DNA of 11,221 nt, from assembly GCA_018402605.1 (NCBI GenBank), contig JAGYIK010000036.1, positions 1 through 11,221 of the forward strand. Direction: 5' to 3'. Under the pieces are notes generated by a model, which was not told the origin of the DNA, made no database searches, and saw only the letters and a list, made by a program, of their open reading frames with translations. A program made the position numbers and the translations under genes. This document shows, one piece after another, positions 1 through 7,030 of this stretch. The DNA comes from Litorivicinus sp. (GTDB lineage: Bacteria > Pseudomonadota > Gammaproteobacteria > Pseudomonadales > Litorivicinaceae). Every line of letters starts with the position of its first letter. Within the stretch, counting starts at the first letter, position 1.

Positions 1-47
1 ACCTCTGCAGTGCGATTGCAGCGCTCTCCCAGCTGAGCTATAGCCCC
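1..47 (-). tRNA. tRNA-Ala (anticodon CGC), 3' part cut off by the window edge
   Basis: On the minus strand the sequence opens GGGGCTATAGCTCAGCTGGG, the standard 5' half of a bacterial alanine tRNA. It has the acceptor strand, a D-arm with GCTC/GAGC pairing, and an anticodon arm with a perfect CTGCA/TGCAG stem around the loop ATCGCAC. U33 is in place and the anticodon reads CGC, for the alanine codon GCG. The variable region begins AGGT, then the window ends, so the T-arm and 3' end are not visible. The gene lies 19 bases downstream of the gltX stop on the same strand with no terminator between, so both may share a transcript. A tRNA-Ala next to gltX is also known in E. coli. Confidence 0.93.
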
Positions 48-66
48 ATTTCAGAGGACGCGAAGA

Positions 67-1578
67 TTAGTGTGCTTCGCCTTGACTGTCAATGTTGGCA
101 ACGGCATCCGCATAGCTCTTCTCAAGGCGTTTCAGTCCCTTCTTTGAGACGCCACCGGCGACATCGAGAGCATGACGCAAACGCGCTCTTGTCCGGTCTG
201 CGCCCAGCAGCACAGCGAGATCAAATGCACTGATCGCCCGCTGTTTACCAGAGAGCGAGACGAACACGATGGGCATCACTTGCTTTAACTTCAAACCCAA
301 AGCGTCACCAACAAACTGGATACTCAGTTCAACCTGCTCGCGGTCCCAAACCACTACGCTTTCGAGACGCCAAATCAAAAACTGCAGAATCGACTGCACC
401 GCCTCCACATCCAAATCTGCAAAGTCCAGTGCGTCTGGACCAAACTCAGGAGTTTGCTCCCATAGCGGCATCAACCAATTCGCAGCATCTGAAAACACAT
501 CAATGCGCGTTTTGAGATGCGGCAGCACTTGGTGGAAGAAGGACTCAGAGAATCCCCAAGTCATCAATCGCTCGACATAGTCCTCATCCGATAATGCTGA
601 CTTCAGCCATTGCCCATTGAGCCAGCGAAGCTTATCGAGATCAAAAATCGGCCCACCCAGCGACACACGATCAATATTGAAGGCTTTCACCATTTCATCC
701 AGCGTAAAGCGCTCAGTTTCGTCTGGCATCGACCAGCCCATCCGGCCGAGGTAATTTAAAAGCGCTTCGGGCAAAAAGCCTTGTTCGCGGTAAAACAAGA
801 TCGATGTGGGATTTTTCCGCTTACTTAACTTCGATTGATCGGGATTACGTAAGAGTGGTAGGTGGCAGAGTTCCGGCATCTCCCAACCAAAATACTGGTA
901 GAGCAACTGGTGCTTCGGTGCCGATGGAATCCATTCTTCGCCGCGGATGACATGCGTAATCGCCATGAGGTGATCATCAACCACATTCGCCAAATGGTAG
1001 GTCGGCAGGCCATCAGTTTTTTGTAAGACCTGCATGTCAACCTGCGACCAGGGAATCGTGATTTCACCTCGCAGTCGATCATGGATCATACAATCACCCG
1101 TTTCTGGCACCCGCATACGGATCACATAGGGATCACTTGATGCCAGGCGCTCAGAAACTGTCGCCTCAGACAACGCAGCACAACGGCCATCGTATCGTGG
1201 CGTCTGACCCGCAGCCATTTGTGCCTGCCGCATTTCTGTCAATGTGTCAGCCGAACAAAAGCACCGAAAGGCATGTCCTTGTTCGACAAGCCGTGCCGCG
1301 TGTGCTTGATACACCGAGGCGCGCTCACTTTGCCGGTACGGACCATGTGGACCACCAACATCCGGACCCTCGTCCCACTGAAGCCCCGTCCATCGTAACG
1401 CCTCAAGAATGGCCTGTTCTGATGCCGCTGTTGACCGAGCCTGATCCGTATCTTCGATCCGTAAAACAAAGGTGCCACCGTGCGCTTTTGCAAAGGCATA
1501 ATTGAATAAGGCAATGTATGCGGTCCCCACATGGGGATCACCGGTCGGCGATGGGGCAATTCGAGTACGGACAGTCAT
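67..1578 (-). CDS. gltX: Glutamate--tRNA ligase (GluRS)
   Basis: Cytoplasmic class I aminoacyl-tRNA synthetase that charges tRNA-Glu with glutamate using ATP. The 503 residues are full length and collinear with pseudomonad GluRS. Seen: the HIGH-type motif PSPTGDPHVG (residues 9-18), the glutamate-site stretch LRIEDTD (39-45), GPHGPYRQSER (76-86), the KMSKS-type motif KLSKR (250-254), and a C-terminal helical anticodon-binding region with SLGGPIFDLDKL. In the zinc-binding insert, C106, C108 and C133 are present, but the position two after C133, a histidine in the E. coli enzyme, is alanine. The ATG start is supported by GGAG seven bases upstream. The frame is clean throughout, unlike the H-NS-like gene just upstream. 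A tRNA-Ala gene follows closely. Confidence 0.98.
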   Translation of the reverse strand: MTVRTRIAPSPTGDPHVGTAYIALFNYAFAKAHGGTFVLRIEDTDQARSTAASEQAILEALRWTGLQWDEGPDVGGPHGPYRQSERASVYQAHAARLVEQGHAFRCFCSADTLTEMRQAQMAAGQTPRYDGRCAALSEATVSERLASSDPYVIRMRVPETGDCMIHDRLRGEITIPWSQVDMQVLQKTDGLPTYHLANVVDDHLMAITHVIRGEEWIPSAPKHQLLYQYFGWEMPELCHLPLLRNPDQSKLSKRKNPTSILFYREQGFLPEALLNYLGRMGWSMPDETERFTLDEMVKAFNIDRVSLGGPIFDLDKLRWLNGQWLKSALSDEDYVERLMTWGFSESFFHQVLPHLKTRIDVFSDAANWLMPLWEQTPEFGPDALDFADLDVEAVQSILQFLIWRLESVVVWDREQVELSIQFVGDALGLKLKQVMPIVFVSLSGKQRAISAFDLAVLLGADRTRARLRHALDVAGGVSKKGLKRLEKSYADAVANIDSQGEAH

Positions 1579-1631
1579 GGCATTCTCCAGCAGGCGCGAG
1601 AGTATACCGCCTGCTGGAAACAGTTGAAGGC
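1579..1631 (-). promoter_or_regulatory. Probable gltX promoter with a perfect 10-bp inverted repeat
   Basis: The gap between the H-NS-like stop and the gltX start contains arms CCAGCAGGCG (1587-1596) and CGCCTGCTGG (1608-1617), a perfect 10-bp inverted repeat with an 11-base centre. On the minus strand the centre holds TATACT (1606-1601), a good sigma-70 -10 box, with a weak -35 box TTCAAC (1628-1623) 16 bases upstream. The gltX ribosome site GGAG (1588-1585) overlaps the inner edge of one arm. Possible roles are an operator around the -10 box, a leader hairpin masking the ribosome site if transcription starts further upstream, or a weak terminator for the upstream gene. There is no T-run after the stem, which argues against a classic terminator. 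Confidence 0.45.
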
Positions 1632-1954
1632 TTAGATCGCAATTGCGTTTAGGTCAGCGCCCGTTGCGAGATAGGCTTCGACCCACTTTGGTTTCCGTCC
1701 GCGCCCTGTCCAGGTGTTATTTGTATCATTTGGATCACGATACTTTGGTGCCACCGATCCACGTTTCCCAGCAACCTTATTTGCAGCGGTCAATGTTTTT
1801 AACTCATCTGCAGATAACCCATACTCTGCCGCAATCGATTTAATTTTTCCAGACCTTCTTTTCGAACCTGCACGCGGCGGCTTTCGATTTCTGATCCACC
1901 TTAATCCTCAACACTTGTAACTCACTCAGACTTAAAATGTGGATCTAATTGCAT
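1632..1954 (-). pseudogene. H-NS-family nucleoid protein, frame broken by small deletions
   Basis: H-NS-type proteins bind AT-rich DNA, bridge it and silence transcription. The C-terminal part reads cleanly to a TAA at 1634-1632 and shows the family DNA-binding domain: KYRDPNDTNNTWTGRGRKPK, then WVEAYLATGADLNAIAI. Upstream the protein continues in other frames: IAAEYGLSADELKTL joins the C-terminal part, IESRRVQVRKEGLEK lies in a second frame, and SLSELQVLRIKVDQK in a third. Restoring one A in GGAAAAATT, one A in CAGAAATCG and two A in TTTTAAGT gives one frame of 108 residues from ATG at 1954 (MQLDPHF...), a normal length for short H-NS-like proteins. A GAGG ribosome site sits eight bases before that ATG. 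The family call is firm; whether the breaks are real is open. Confidence 0.85.
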
Positions 1955-2086
1955 CCAGTAAACCTCAAAATTTTTAAATACAGATATTTCTAATTTAAAT
2001 AGTATTGGCATTCAAATTATTCATGTTCATTAATCAAAAACCAAAACACCCTGATGCATTGTATTCAGTAGTCGGCCCATTACACT
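1955..2086. promoter_or_regulatory. AT-rich intergenic gap between divergent H-NS-like gene and dusA
   Basis: These 132 bases separate two divergent genes and contain no recognisable coding sequence. They are clearly richer in A and T than the flanking genes, with several A/T runs between 1965 and 2050. The gap should hold the promoters of both genes. I cannot assign convincing -35/-10 pairs, because many weak matches occur in such AT-rich DNA. The GAGG ribosome site of the H-NS-like gene is at 1966-1963. No clear ribosome site precedes dusA. AT-rich curved DNA beside an H-NS-type gene would suit autoregulation, but that is inference. Confidence 0.4.
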
Positions 2087-3065
2087 ATGATGCAAATTCC
2101 TCCGTATCGATTCTCTACCGCACCCATGATGGAATGGACTGATCGTCACTGGAGGTTTTGCGCGCTGCCTGGACCAAAGCGCGCCCTGCTATATACCGAG
2201 ATGGTGACCGCGCAGGCGCTTATTTACGGCCGAATTGAGCCGATCGAGCACTCTGATACAGAGTACCCGCTTGCTTTGCAGATCGGCGGCCAAATCCACA
2301 AGAGCTGCATGATGCAGTGCTGCGCGTCCGTGACCTGGGCTTTTGTGAAATCAATTTGAATCTGGGCTGTCCGTCGGATCGCGTTCGTGCTGGTTATGGC
2401 ATCACTGATGGCGGACCCTGTCGTGTATCTGGAATGCCTCCACGTACGTAGACGGGCAGCTCGGGCCCTGAAATCACAGCAAAACTGTTTAGGCATTAAT
2501 GATCAGCATATTGAAAACACTTCCTGAATTTATTTTCATGCTTGATCGTTCAAAAATAAAACGGAATAATTATTCATGCCCGAATTAAATTATTGGGTGG
2601 TTTATCACCCAAACAAAATCGTGACATACCACCTTTGAACTATCTGGGTTGTTAATCAGATTAAAACGCAATTCCCACATTTAGCCATTGTATTAAATGG
2701 CGGTATTCAAACAGTGGAAGCTGCATGGACATATGCCGCGACTGATGAAGTGATGATGGGTCGAGCGGCTTATCACAGCCACAAGAGCTGTTGAAAGCTG
2801 GATCCCCTTTGATTTTTGGTCAGAACCCACCGCACGCGAACGCTGAAGAAGCACTTCTCGCCTACCGCCCTATGTCGAAGAACATCTCGCCAAGGGCTTT
2901 CCCCTGAAACACCTGACACGGCATCTGGTCGGCCTGTACCATGAGGTCCCTGGGGCGCGTCGCTTCCGACAGATATTAAGTGAACAGGCGCATTTACCCG
3001 GCGCAAACTGGTCCGTTATTGAGCAGGCACTGGATGCCGTGAGAGAAAGAGAGAAACATGCGTAG
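2087..3065 (+). pseudogene. dusA: tRNA-dihydrouridine(20/20a) synthase DusA, multiple frameshifts
   Basis: DusA is an FMN enzyme that reduces uridines in the tRNA D-loop. The start reads PYRFSTAPMMEWTDRH, then LLYTEMVTAQALIYG and YPLALQIGG, all typical of DusA. The frame then shifts near 2290, where one A appears lost in CCAAATCC, and continues PQELHDAVLRVRDLGFCEIN, then LNLGCPSDRV with the catalytic Cys codon at 2368-2370. Later pieces in changing frames are SLMADP, IIHARIKLLGGLSPKQNRDI, FPHLAIVLNGGIQTVEAAWT, DEVMMGRAAY, and finally HLAKGFPLKHLTRHLVGLYH and EVPGARRFRQILSE. I count at least seven shifts. The span of about 326 codons matches a full-length enzyme and the FMN and catalytic motifs survive. 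The last codons overlap the talB start. The middle (about 2480-2720) is unusually AT-rich. Confidence 0.88.
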
Positions 3066-3948
3066 TACGCTCGACCATCTGAGAAGTTATAGCATCGTCG
3101 TCGCAGACACCGCCGACGTTGACGCGATTGCTCGATTCTCTCCAGTCGACGCGACGACCAATCCATCGCTCGTCCTCAAACAAGCCGCGGCGCCAGAAAC
3201 CAAAGCGCGCATTGCACACACAAAGGCGCGGCTTGCACTCGGTGATCTGGAAACGGTTGCGGATGCAGCCATGGATCTCGCCGTTCAACTCGGCGCAGAG
3301 ATCTCAAAAGTGATTCCAGGCTATGTCTCGACAGAGGTCGATGCGCGACTGTCCTTCGATACGGACGCATCAATCGCGCAAGCACACGCGATTCTCGAGA
3401 AGGAGTCACCGGCGTTTCCCGACCGATATTGATTAAGCTCGCAGCAACATGGGAAGGCATTGAAGCCTGTCGTCAGCTTGAACGTCAGGGTATTGCTGCA
3501 ACTCACACTATTATTTTCGGAAGAGCAAGCTATACAGCGCATGCCAGTGCAACGCTGATCAGTCCATTTGTCGGACGCATCTATGATTGGTATGTGGCAC
3601 GTGATGAAGCCCCAGAGAGGTGACAGTGGATCCCGGCGTCCTGTCAGTGCAACGCATCCACTGGCTGTATCGGTCCCACGGTATTAAAAACCATTGTGAT
3701 GGGCGCTACAGTAGAGCAAGTTCTCGCTCTTGCTGGCTGTGATCGTCTCACGATCAGCCCAGCGATCCTGAAGAACTTGCCAGCGCACAGAGCCTGCTGA
3801 TCGAAAATCCGCCGGCTTTACCCGGTCGCCTGCCGACCAGTTCATGCTGGCTCTGGCGTCAAACCCCATGGCGACGGAGAAGCTCGCCGATGGCGTGCAT
3901 CGCTTTGTACAGGATCAAATCGCATTGGAGGCGTTAATTCGCAGTTGA
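3058..3948 (+). pseudogene. talB: Transaldolase, multiple frameshifts
   Basis: Transaldolase moves a three-carbon unit between sugar phosphates in the non-oxidative pentose phosphate pathway. The first frame (3058-3432) reads YSIVVADTADVDAI, DATTNPSL (residues 31-38) and VPGYVSTEVDARLS-like sequence up to a premature stop. The next frame holds ILIKLAATWEGIEACRQLER, with the Schiff-base lysine codon at 3435-3437, and ISPFVGRIYDWYVARDEAPE. Further pieces are DPGVLSVQRIHWLYRSHGIK, TIVMGA, VEQVLALAGCDRLTISPAIL and NPMATEKLADGVHRFVQDQ, ending at TGA 3946-3948. I infer at least six shifts, including an extra A in the run near 3690 and two that cancel inside 3510-3550, where another frame gives FSEEQAI. 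Total length is near normal (about 297 codons). The ATG overlaps the dusA end, suggesting coupled translation. Confidence 0.9.
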
Positions 3949-4650
3949 GTCCAACTCGTCATCGAAAAACTCATCATCCAAGAACAGGTCGACTGCGATC
4001 CCATCATTGATCTCGTAGTCGCGGCGTTGCTGATAGGCTGAACGCATTAAGACATAGGGGTCGCCTGCCGACGGTGGTTCGACACCCAATAGCCCGGCAC
4101 GCGTTTGCACACCTCTCATTACAAATAGCTCTGTCGCCCCGACCTCGTCTTGCCATTGCACGGGATTCAGTGGTCGGTCTGCGACACGTCCTGTGAGGCC
4201 TCGGACATCCGACGGGCCTAACAGCGGAAGCACGAGATAGGGCCCAGAACCGACCCCCCAAATCGCTAGCGTTTGCGAAAAGTCCTCGTTTTCTCGCTCA
4301 ATTCCCATACCTCCGGCAACATCGATCAAGCCGTACAGGCCGATTGTTGAATTGAATACGAACCGCGTCAGGGAGCGCGCTGCTTTCCCAGGCTTACCCT
4401 GCAGCAGGGCGTTGACCATGGTGATTGGCTCACCGAGATTATTGAAAAAATTACGAATCCCCGTTTGTACCGGCTTTGGTGTCACCGTGTCGTAACCCTC
4501 AGCAACGGGCTTCAACACGTACCGATCGGCTTTTTCGTTAAACGAAAACATGGCACGATTCCAATCCTCAAACGGATCGTTGACGTCGTCTGCAGCTGAA
4601 ACGACCGGAGCCATTAAAGCCAGAATCAAAAACCAAAAACCATGCTTCAT
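3934..4650 (-). CDS. mlaA: MlaA/VacJ family outer-membrane lipid asymmetry protein
   Basis: MlaA is the outer-membrane part of the Mla system, which removes misplaced phospholipids from the outer leaflet and passes them to periplasmic MlaC. The 238 residues show the family pattern: NDPFEDWNRAMFSFNEKADR, KPVAEGYDTVTPKPVQTGIR, a stretch with GEPITMVNALLQG, TRFVFNSTIGLYGLIDVAGG, FSQTLAIWGVGSGPYLVLPL, and DPYVLMRSAYQQRRDYEING-like sequence near the end. The signal peptide (about residues 1-19, ending VVSA) has a type I cleavage site and no lipobox cysteine, unlike lipoprotein MlaA of E. coli. The tail is very acidic (LDDEFFDDELD). Its ATG overlaps the hrpA stop as ATGA, so translation is probably coupled. 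No mlaBCDEF genes are in view. Confidence 0.95.
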   Translation of the reverse strand: MKHGFWFLILALMAPVVSAADDVNDPFEDWNRAMFSFNEKADRYVLKPVAEGYDTVTPKPVQTGIRNFFNNLGEPITMVNALLQGKPGKAARSLTRFVFNSTIGLYGLIDVAGGMGIERENEDFSQTLAIWGVGSGPYLVLPLLGPSDVRGLTGRVADRPLNPVQWQDEVGATELFVMRGVQTRAGLLGVEPPSAGDPYVLMRSAYQQRRDYEINDGIAVDLFLDDEFFDDELDSTAN

Positions 4651-6473
4651 GACGCCCGGTAATCCTTCAGTGCCGTACTAATGCGTTTCATCGAGACCTT
4701 ATCGCCTCTTTTCAATATTTGCGCAAAACAGAGTACGCGAAACTCCTCAATTTGCCACCGGATGTCAACCAGTTCGCTCTCCTGCTGCCGCCATCCACTC
4801 GGACAGGATGGCCACAAGCGCCGTAACTCATCGACTAATTGATCCACTTCACGTTGCCATTGTGCATCAAGGAGTAAACGGCCTGATAATTTCTCTAGGC
4901 GGATTTCAATCGCATTGAGATAACGCGGGAGTTCAATGAGTCGGTTGGGAGGAACAGCGCTCAGCGGATCGTCCATCAGTTCCGCAAGATGGCTACGCAT
5001 TGCTTGAACTGCACCGATCCATGGCGCCGGAATCCTGCCTGTTAATTTCGACTTGAGAACACGCGCACGCTGCGCTGCGTCAACTAGCGCGCTTGCCAGT
5101 GCAACACTGTTTGGCACGAGATTCGTGCGCACAGTGTGCTTGATGTGAGCAAACTCTGTTGCTGTCAGGACAAGCCCAAGGTCTGTGTCAGCGCAGGCCA
5201 TCACCAGGGCGCGCTGAAACACGTGCTCATCCGCTGTGCTCGAGCACACAGCGACGCGGGCCTTCTGGTACACCGCCTCTTTGGATTGCAACAATCGCAT
5301 CTGATCACTGCACTGGTGAACCAATAGTGCAGCGACTGCATCGGCATGACCCAAACGTGCTTCAATGGGGTTATAGATCAATCGCTCGACAACGCCGTCT
5401 GCCTCCAAACTCAATCGTGGATAGGCATGCAAGCGGACACCACCCTGTTCCGTTTCGATGCAATCGGAAAAAATGCAATCAGGTGGCCAGTTGGTTATCA
5501 CGGCCGACTGCGCAACCAAAGGCTTTGGAATTTGCTGTTCCAAACGTGCTTGCAGCGCCTCGAGGTCGCGATCACTATCGATCACAGATCCAGATTCATC
5601 GAGTACTTCAATCCGGATTTTCAATCGACTGTCGATCTCGACTGACTGCCAGTGACTGGTATCAAGGGTCACTCCCGTGCGCATCCGCACCAATCGCGCA
5701 AGTCCCTCAGTCAAACTCTCTTTGTTGGAGTCCAATTGCTGCAACGCATCTCTGACAAAATCAGGGATTGGGACCAGTTGTCTTCGGGTCGCCTTGGGCA
5801 AACTTCGTATTAACGCCTCAGCCTTTTCTGCAAGCGCCCCTGGCACAGTCCATTCCAGATCGGCTGACCGTAATTGCATCAGTGCAGCCATGGGCACCTT
5901 CACGGAAATCCCATCCTCGGCTTGGCCCGGTTTAAACTGATACTCCGCCGGCAAGGCCAGATGGCCCAGACTGATTTGCTCGGGAAACAGTGTGGGGTCC
6001 GGCGCCGCTTCCGGATCCCTGAGCAGGTCACGAATGGACAAATATAACGCTCTCCGTTCTGCCTCATCGGCCCGCTTCCACCAGTGCTCAAGTGAGCGCA
6101 TGTCCAGCACATCCTCCGGAAGCCGTGCGTCAAACCATGAGACCATTTCATCTGGCGCAAAAATCGAATCCGATCGGCGGAGCTTCGCTTCCATTGTGGC
6201 GGCCTCAGCAAAGACCTCGGCATTGTGCGCATAAACGGCTAGGGACTGCCGGACTCGCCTGCAACGATGCCGTCGGCAATCAAAAGTTGGCGTGCATGTT
6301 TTGGATCGATCGATGCAAACCCAACCGCCTCGCTCACGCAAAGCCAGCAGGACCGAATAGCCGCGTTGTGCGATAGCACACATCGCACGTCCCTGCTTTT
6401 TCGACCCAAAACGGTTCCTGAAAGAAAATCTTGAGTAACTGAGGTACCGCTTGAACCACCCAGGTCGGCTCAA
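4647..6473 (-). CDS. hrpA: HrpA-type RNA helicase, C-terminal part (trustworthy from about 6232 down)
   Basis: This frame carries the large C-terminal region of HrpA, the domain that follows the DEAH helicase core in proteobacterial HrpA. From about residue 82 (position 6230) it aligns by eye with E. coli HrpA: FDARLPEDVLDMRSLEHWWK, LPAEYQFKPGQAEDGISVKV, TVPGALAEKAEALIRSLPKA, VPIPDFVRDALQQL, RMRTGVTLDTSHW, LKIRIEVLDE, YLNAIEIRLEKL, and the end IRWQIEEFRVLCFAQIL. The first 80 or so residues do not look like HrpA and are probably read in the wrong frame, so the nominal ATG at 6473 is unlikely to be a real start. The natural protein would begin near 8361. The TGA stop overlaps the mlaA start (ATGA). 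Confidence 0.88.
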   Translation of the reverse strand: MSRPGWFKRYLSYSRFSFRNRFGSKKQGRAMCAIAQRGYSVLLALRERGGWVCIDRSKTCTPTFDCRRHRCRRVRQSLAVYAHNAEVFAEAATMEAKLRRSDSIFAPDEMVSWFDARLPEDVLDMRSLEHWWKRADEAERRALYLSIRDLLRDPEAAPDPTLFPEQISLGHLALPAEYQFKPGQAEDGISVKVPMAALMQLRSADLEWTVPGALAEKAEALIRSLPKATRRQLVPIPDFVRDALQQLDSNKESLTEGLARLVRMRTGVTLDTSHWQSVEIDSRLKIRIEVLDESGSVIDSDRDLEALQARLEQQIPKPLVAQSAVITNWPPDCIFSDCIETEQGGVRLHAYPRLSLEADGVVERLIYNPIEARLGHADAVAALLVHQCSDQMRLLQSKEAVYQKARVAVCSSTADEHVFQRALVMACADTDLGLVLTATEFAHIKHTVRTNLVPNSVALASALVDAAQRARVLKSKLTGRIPAPWIGAVQAMRSHLAELMDDPLSAVPPNRLIELPRYLNAIEIRLEKLSGRLLLDAQWQREVDQLVDELRRLWPSCPSGWRQQESELVDIRWQIEEFRVLCFAQILKRGDKVSMKRISTALKDYRAS

Positions 6474-7030
6474 TCACAGCCACAGTGCGGGCCATGACCC
6501 GATGCGTCTCCACAAGCTCAGCAGCCATCACCCACGCAGCCTTGCCATCGAGAGCGCCCTTCGCGACGCGGAAGTGGCGATTGCGCACGCCAAGATAATC
6601 GTGCTCTTCCTTGCGGCCGGATCTGTCCGGCCAATCCAGTGAGTAAAGCCACATGAAACCCAACGCGGTCAAACTCCGGTCGACTGAGTGTGTGACCTTC
6701 GGAAAACACAATACAATTTGTCGGTGAATCTCGCCACTCCGGAGACGATTTGCATTGAGATGCACGCGCTGGCACCAGAGGCGAAATTTCGACTGCGATA
6801 ACACTTCCCGCCCGCCTCAACCGTGGTCCATAAGCAGAATGACACGAAATCAGACTGTGGGTCACGGATCCCCTCAAGCGAAAAACCGGACTTTCTCGGA
6901 TCCTGAATGGAGAGGCCAGCGGCCACCACATGACCTCCAAAAACACCGCGATCCAGTGTCGCAGCATTCGACCGATACGGGGGTCCAATGGCAGCAACGG
7001 TCCGGCCAGGGCGGTGAGCCCCCTTGCGTA
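6233..7030 (-). pseudogene. hrpA: Middle of hrpA, broken by at least eight small frameshifts
   Basis: Between the two clean halves of hrpA, HrpA-like peptide runs jump between all three minus-strand frames. In gene order they are LPLDPRIGRML (near 6990), AAGLSIQDPRKSGFSLEGIR (near 6920), SDFVSF, QSKFRLWCQRVHLNANRLR (near 6780), EWRDSPTN (or its neighbour frame IHRQIVLC), SRPEFDRVGFHVALLTGLAG (near 6650), EHDYLGVRNRHFRVAKGALD (near 6580), AAWVMAAELVETHRVMART and QEPFWVEKAG (near 6410). These match the order in E. coli HrpA (VDPRLARM, ALSIQDPRE, SDFLAF, HIALLTGLL, YTGARNARF, WVMVAELVET, EPHWERA). The spacing is close to normal, so the breaks are small indels, not a large deletion. Confidence 0.85.

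Noticed and set aside
1137..1505. Plus-strand open frame antisense to gltX
   Set aside because: It lies entirely in the shadow of a full-length, conserved gltX and encodes no recognisable protein.
2059..2086. TTGTAT and TACACT, 16 bases apart, as a dusA promoter
   Set aside because: The -10 box would end right at the ATG, so transcription would start inside the conserved FMN-binding N-terminus of DusA. Likely chance.
2224..2496. Minus-strand open frame across dusA as a novel small protein
   Set aside because: It is antisense to clear DusA sequence including the catalytic region, and has no start signals.
1632..3948. Programmed frameshifting as the reason for the many frame changes
   Set aside because: There are too many shifts, in both directions, without consistent slippery heptamers or downstream structures.
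5159..5755. 198-codon plus-strand open frame antisense to hrpA
   Set aside because: The opposite frame is conserved HrpA; the plus-strand product looks low in structure and has no family features.
6334..6804. Separate small gene of 156 codons within hrpA
   Set aside because: Its second half is HrpA sequence (AAWVMAAELVETHRV) and the first half is also HrpA-like, so it is one frame segment of the broken helicase.
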